Assembly: GCA_000434635.1 (NCBI GenBank) | Contig: HF988054.1 | Coordinates: 5,680 to 12,830, forward strand | Origin: Firmicutes bacterium CAG:110 | GTDB lineage: Bacteria > Bacillota > Clostridia > Oscillospirales > Oscillospiraceae | Direction of reading: 5' to 3' | Length of the DNA stretch: 7,151 bases | Part shown: piece after piece, positions 6,147 through 7,151 of the stretch | Position numbering within the stretch: position 1 is the stretch's first letter | How the letters are laid out: the number at the start of each line of letters is the position of its first letter | Program-made: the position numbers and the translations under genes | Notes under the pieces: model-generated | The model's database searches: none | Told to the model about the DNA's origin: nothing | Seen by the model: the letters and a program-made list of their open reading frames with translations, nothing else

Positions 6147-6877
6147 AGGAACTACTGTCCATAGAGGATCCCATTGCGGGTCTGCTTGGTGCCTGGAGCG
6201 CGGGACTGAATCTCGGCTCGGCACTCCTGCGCATCGCGCTGATCGTGGCGCTGGCGGCCTCCATCGGCTGTGAGCGCTCCAGCAAGCGGCACAGCGCCGG
6301 CCTGCGCACCTTTGTGCTTGCGGCCTTCTCCGCCACCGTGTCCATGCTGCTGGATCAATACGTATACGTGCTTCTGGGCTGCAAGCTGCCGCTGCTGTCG
6401 GCGGCGACGCTGCTGGCCGTCACCTCCGTCAGCGCCAACTCCATTCTCTATTCCTCCCGGGGGCAGATCAAGGGACTGACCACCTCTGCGGGACTGGTGA
6501 GCTGCTGCATTCTGGGCTTCGCCACCGGCGCGGGGCTGTATGCCCTGACGCTGATCGTGTACGTTTTCCTGCTCTGTATCCTCGCGGGCTTCCCTGCCTT
6601 TGAAGCGTACCTGAAAAACCGCTCCAACCATTTTGAAGTCCACATGGAGCTGAAAAGCAGCTTCTATCTCCGGGATTTCGTCACGGTGAGCCGCCGCTTA
6701 GGTCTGCGCATCGACGATATCGAAGCCAACCAGGCCTACGCCGGTTCCGGGCTGAGTGTGTATTCCGTTTCGCTGACCATCTGCTCGCAGGAACTCAAGA
6801 AATACAAAACCCACGTGGAGATCATCGAGGCGCTGTCCTCGTTGGATTACATCTACCACATTGAAGAAATGCATTAA
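6143..6877 (+). CDS. MgtC/SapB-like membrane protein
   Basis: 244 residues: about five hydrophobic segments within residues 10-150, then a soluble C-terminal part (about 162-244) with alternating strand/helix character, like the ACT-like domain of MgtC. Family matches are SIGCERSSKRHSAGLRTF at 40-57 (the MgtC 'GlER...AGLRT' pattern) and GQIKGLTTSAG at 107-117 with a later GFATGAGLY (125-133). The usual GFLGAG motif is replaced by SVSANS at 95-100, and the tryptophan of 'TLW' is absent, so this is a divergent member. MgtC proteins are linked to magnesium limitation, membrane potential and ATP synthase control in other bacteria; whether this one does so is unknown. The ATG overlaps the antiporter stop, with GGGGAGG about 8 nt upstream. 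A hairpin follows the gene. Confidence 0.85.
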   Translation: MKELLSIEDPIAGLLGAWSAGLNLGSALLRIALIVALAASIGCERSSKRHSAGLRTFVLAAFSATVSMLLDQYVYVLLGCKLPLLSAATLLAVTSVSANSILYSSRGQIKGLTTSAGLVSCCILGFATGAGLYALTLIVYVFLLCILAGFPAFEAYLKNRSNHFEVHMELKSSFYLRDFVTVSRRLGLRIDDIEANQAYAGSGLSVYSVSLTICSQELKKYKTHVEIIEALSSLDYIYHIEEMH

Positions 6878-6882
6878 GTCAA

Positions 6883-6919
6883 ACACGGTGCAGTCCCTTT
6901 TACCGGGAATGCACCGTGT
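6883..6919. terminator. Bidirectional terminator between the MgtC-like and LysR genes
   Basis: Ten-bp perfect stem ACACGGTGCA / TGCACCGTGT (6883-6892 with 6910-6919). After one mismatch an inner TCCC/GGGA helix closes a 7-nt loop. It lies 5 nt after the MgtC-like stop and 3 nt beyond the end of the convergent LysR gene. The T-runs are short on both sides (CATTTACTGTT on plus, TTGACTTAAT on minus). Confidence 0.7.
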
Positions 6920-6922
6920 CAT

Positions 6923-7151
6923 TTACTGTTCCCCCGTCTCCCGGCACAGCGCGATGAAGCGCTGCATACTTTCGGAGAGGTATTTCCGCTTGTGGTAGAC
7001 AATATTCAGAGTTCGCCGCAGCGGCTCTTTCAGCGTAAGCGGCACCACATTGCCGCTGGCAACGTCCTGCTGGATCAGGAGTTTCGGCAGTACCGCCACG
7101 CCCAGCCCTTCCACAACGGCCTTGATCAGCGCCTGCGTGCTGACGCTCTCC
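6923..7151 (-). CDS. LysR-family transcriptional regulator (C-terminal 75 codons, 5' part beyond the window)
   Basis: The frame stays open from the TAA at 6923-6925 to the right edge, so only the end of the effector-binding domain is visible. The pattern is classic for LysR regulators: ESVSTQALIKAVVEGLGVAV then LPKLLIQQDVASGNVVPL, followed by RRTLNIVYHKRKYLSESMQR and FIAL. The 'GLGVAVLP' and 'VYHK.KYLS..MQ.FI' elements are strongly conserved in the type 2 periplasmic-binding-like fold. The DNA-binding helix-turn-helix lies outside the window. A GTG inside this frame (7112-7114) is not the start, because conserved family sequence continues upstream of it. The gene converges on the antiporter operon and so is not placed as its obvious divergent regulator; its targets are unknown. 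Confidence 0.85.
   Translation of the reverse strand, partial: ESVSTQALIKAVVEGLGVAVLPKLLIQQDVASGNVVPLTLKEPLRRTLNIVYHKRKYLSESMQRFIALCRETGEQ

Noticed and set aside
4650..6224. Long minus-strand open frame opposite the antiporter
   Set aside because: Its translation is low-complexity, rich in Gln, His, Gly and Arg, typical of the antisense of a GC-rich gene; the plus strand encodes a clear membrane transporter.
6923..7151. LysR protein as the regulator binding the C6G6 sites
   Set aside because: LysR sites follow a T-N11-A pattern, and the gene is convergent and distant from both sites; nothing supports the link.

Overview
The window is GC-rich, with strong GGAGG-type ribosome binding sites, two TTG starts and tightly packed operons. 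The protein families (a small Nik/Opp-type importer, an MgtC-like protein, a CPA2 antiporter) fit a high-GC Gram-positive anaerobe, perhaps a gut Clostridia/Oscillospirales-type organism. That placement is inference from gene style only; no rRNA or marker gene is present.

Left part (1-3591, minus strand). One operon reads right to left: a class I SAM-dependent methyltransferase (MT1), two permeases and an ATPase of the nickel/peptide (NikB, NikC, NikD / Opp-Dpp) ABC importer family, and the first 24 codons of a second ATPase cut by the window edge. The permease and ATPase genes are 3-4 nt apart or overlap by ATGA. MT1 is separated from the first permease by 33 nt containing a small hairpin. 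No substrate-binding protein gene lies in the window.

Middle (3630-4471, minus strand). A second methyltransferase (MT2), clearly paralogous to MT1, has its own promoter and a hairpin terminator after it. Upstream of both MT1 and MT2 sits the same perfect palindrome, CCCCCCGGGGGG, followed by CTTC. In both cases it lies exactly 24 nt before a plausible -10 hexamer, with its centre near -42. This shared architecture suggests one regulator controls both methyltransferases and the importer. It is the most interesting signal in the window. A working model is a metal- or ligand-responsive uptake system in which methyltransferases modify a small molecule or chelator; the substrate is unknown.

Right part (4554-6919, plus strand). 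A good sigma-70/SigA-type promoter (TTGATT-N17-TATCAT) drives a two-gene operon. The first gene is a CPA2-family cation:proton antiporter with a DD ion-binding motif and no RCK domain. The second overlaps it by ATGA and is an MgtC/SapB-like membrane protein with a divergent signature motif. A hairpin at 6883-6919 is shared as a convergent terminator with the 3' end of a minus-strand LysR-family regulator that runs off the right edge.
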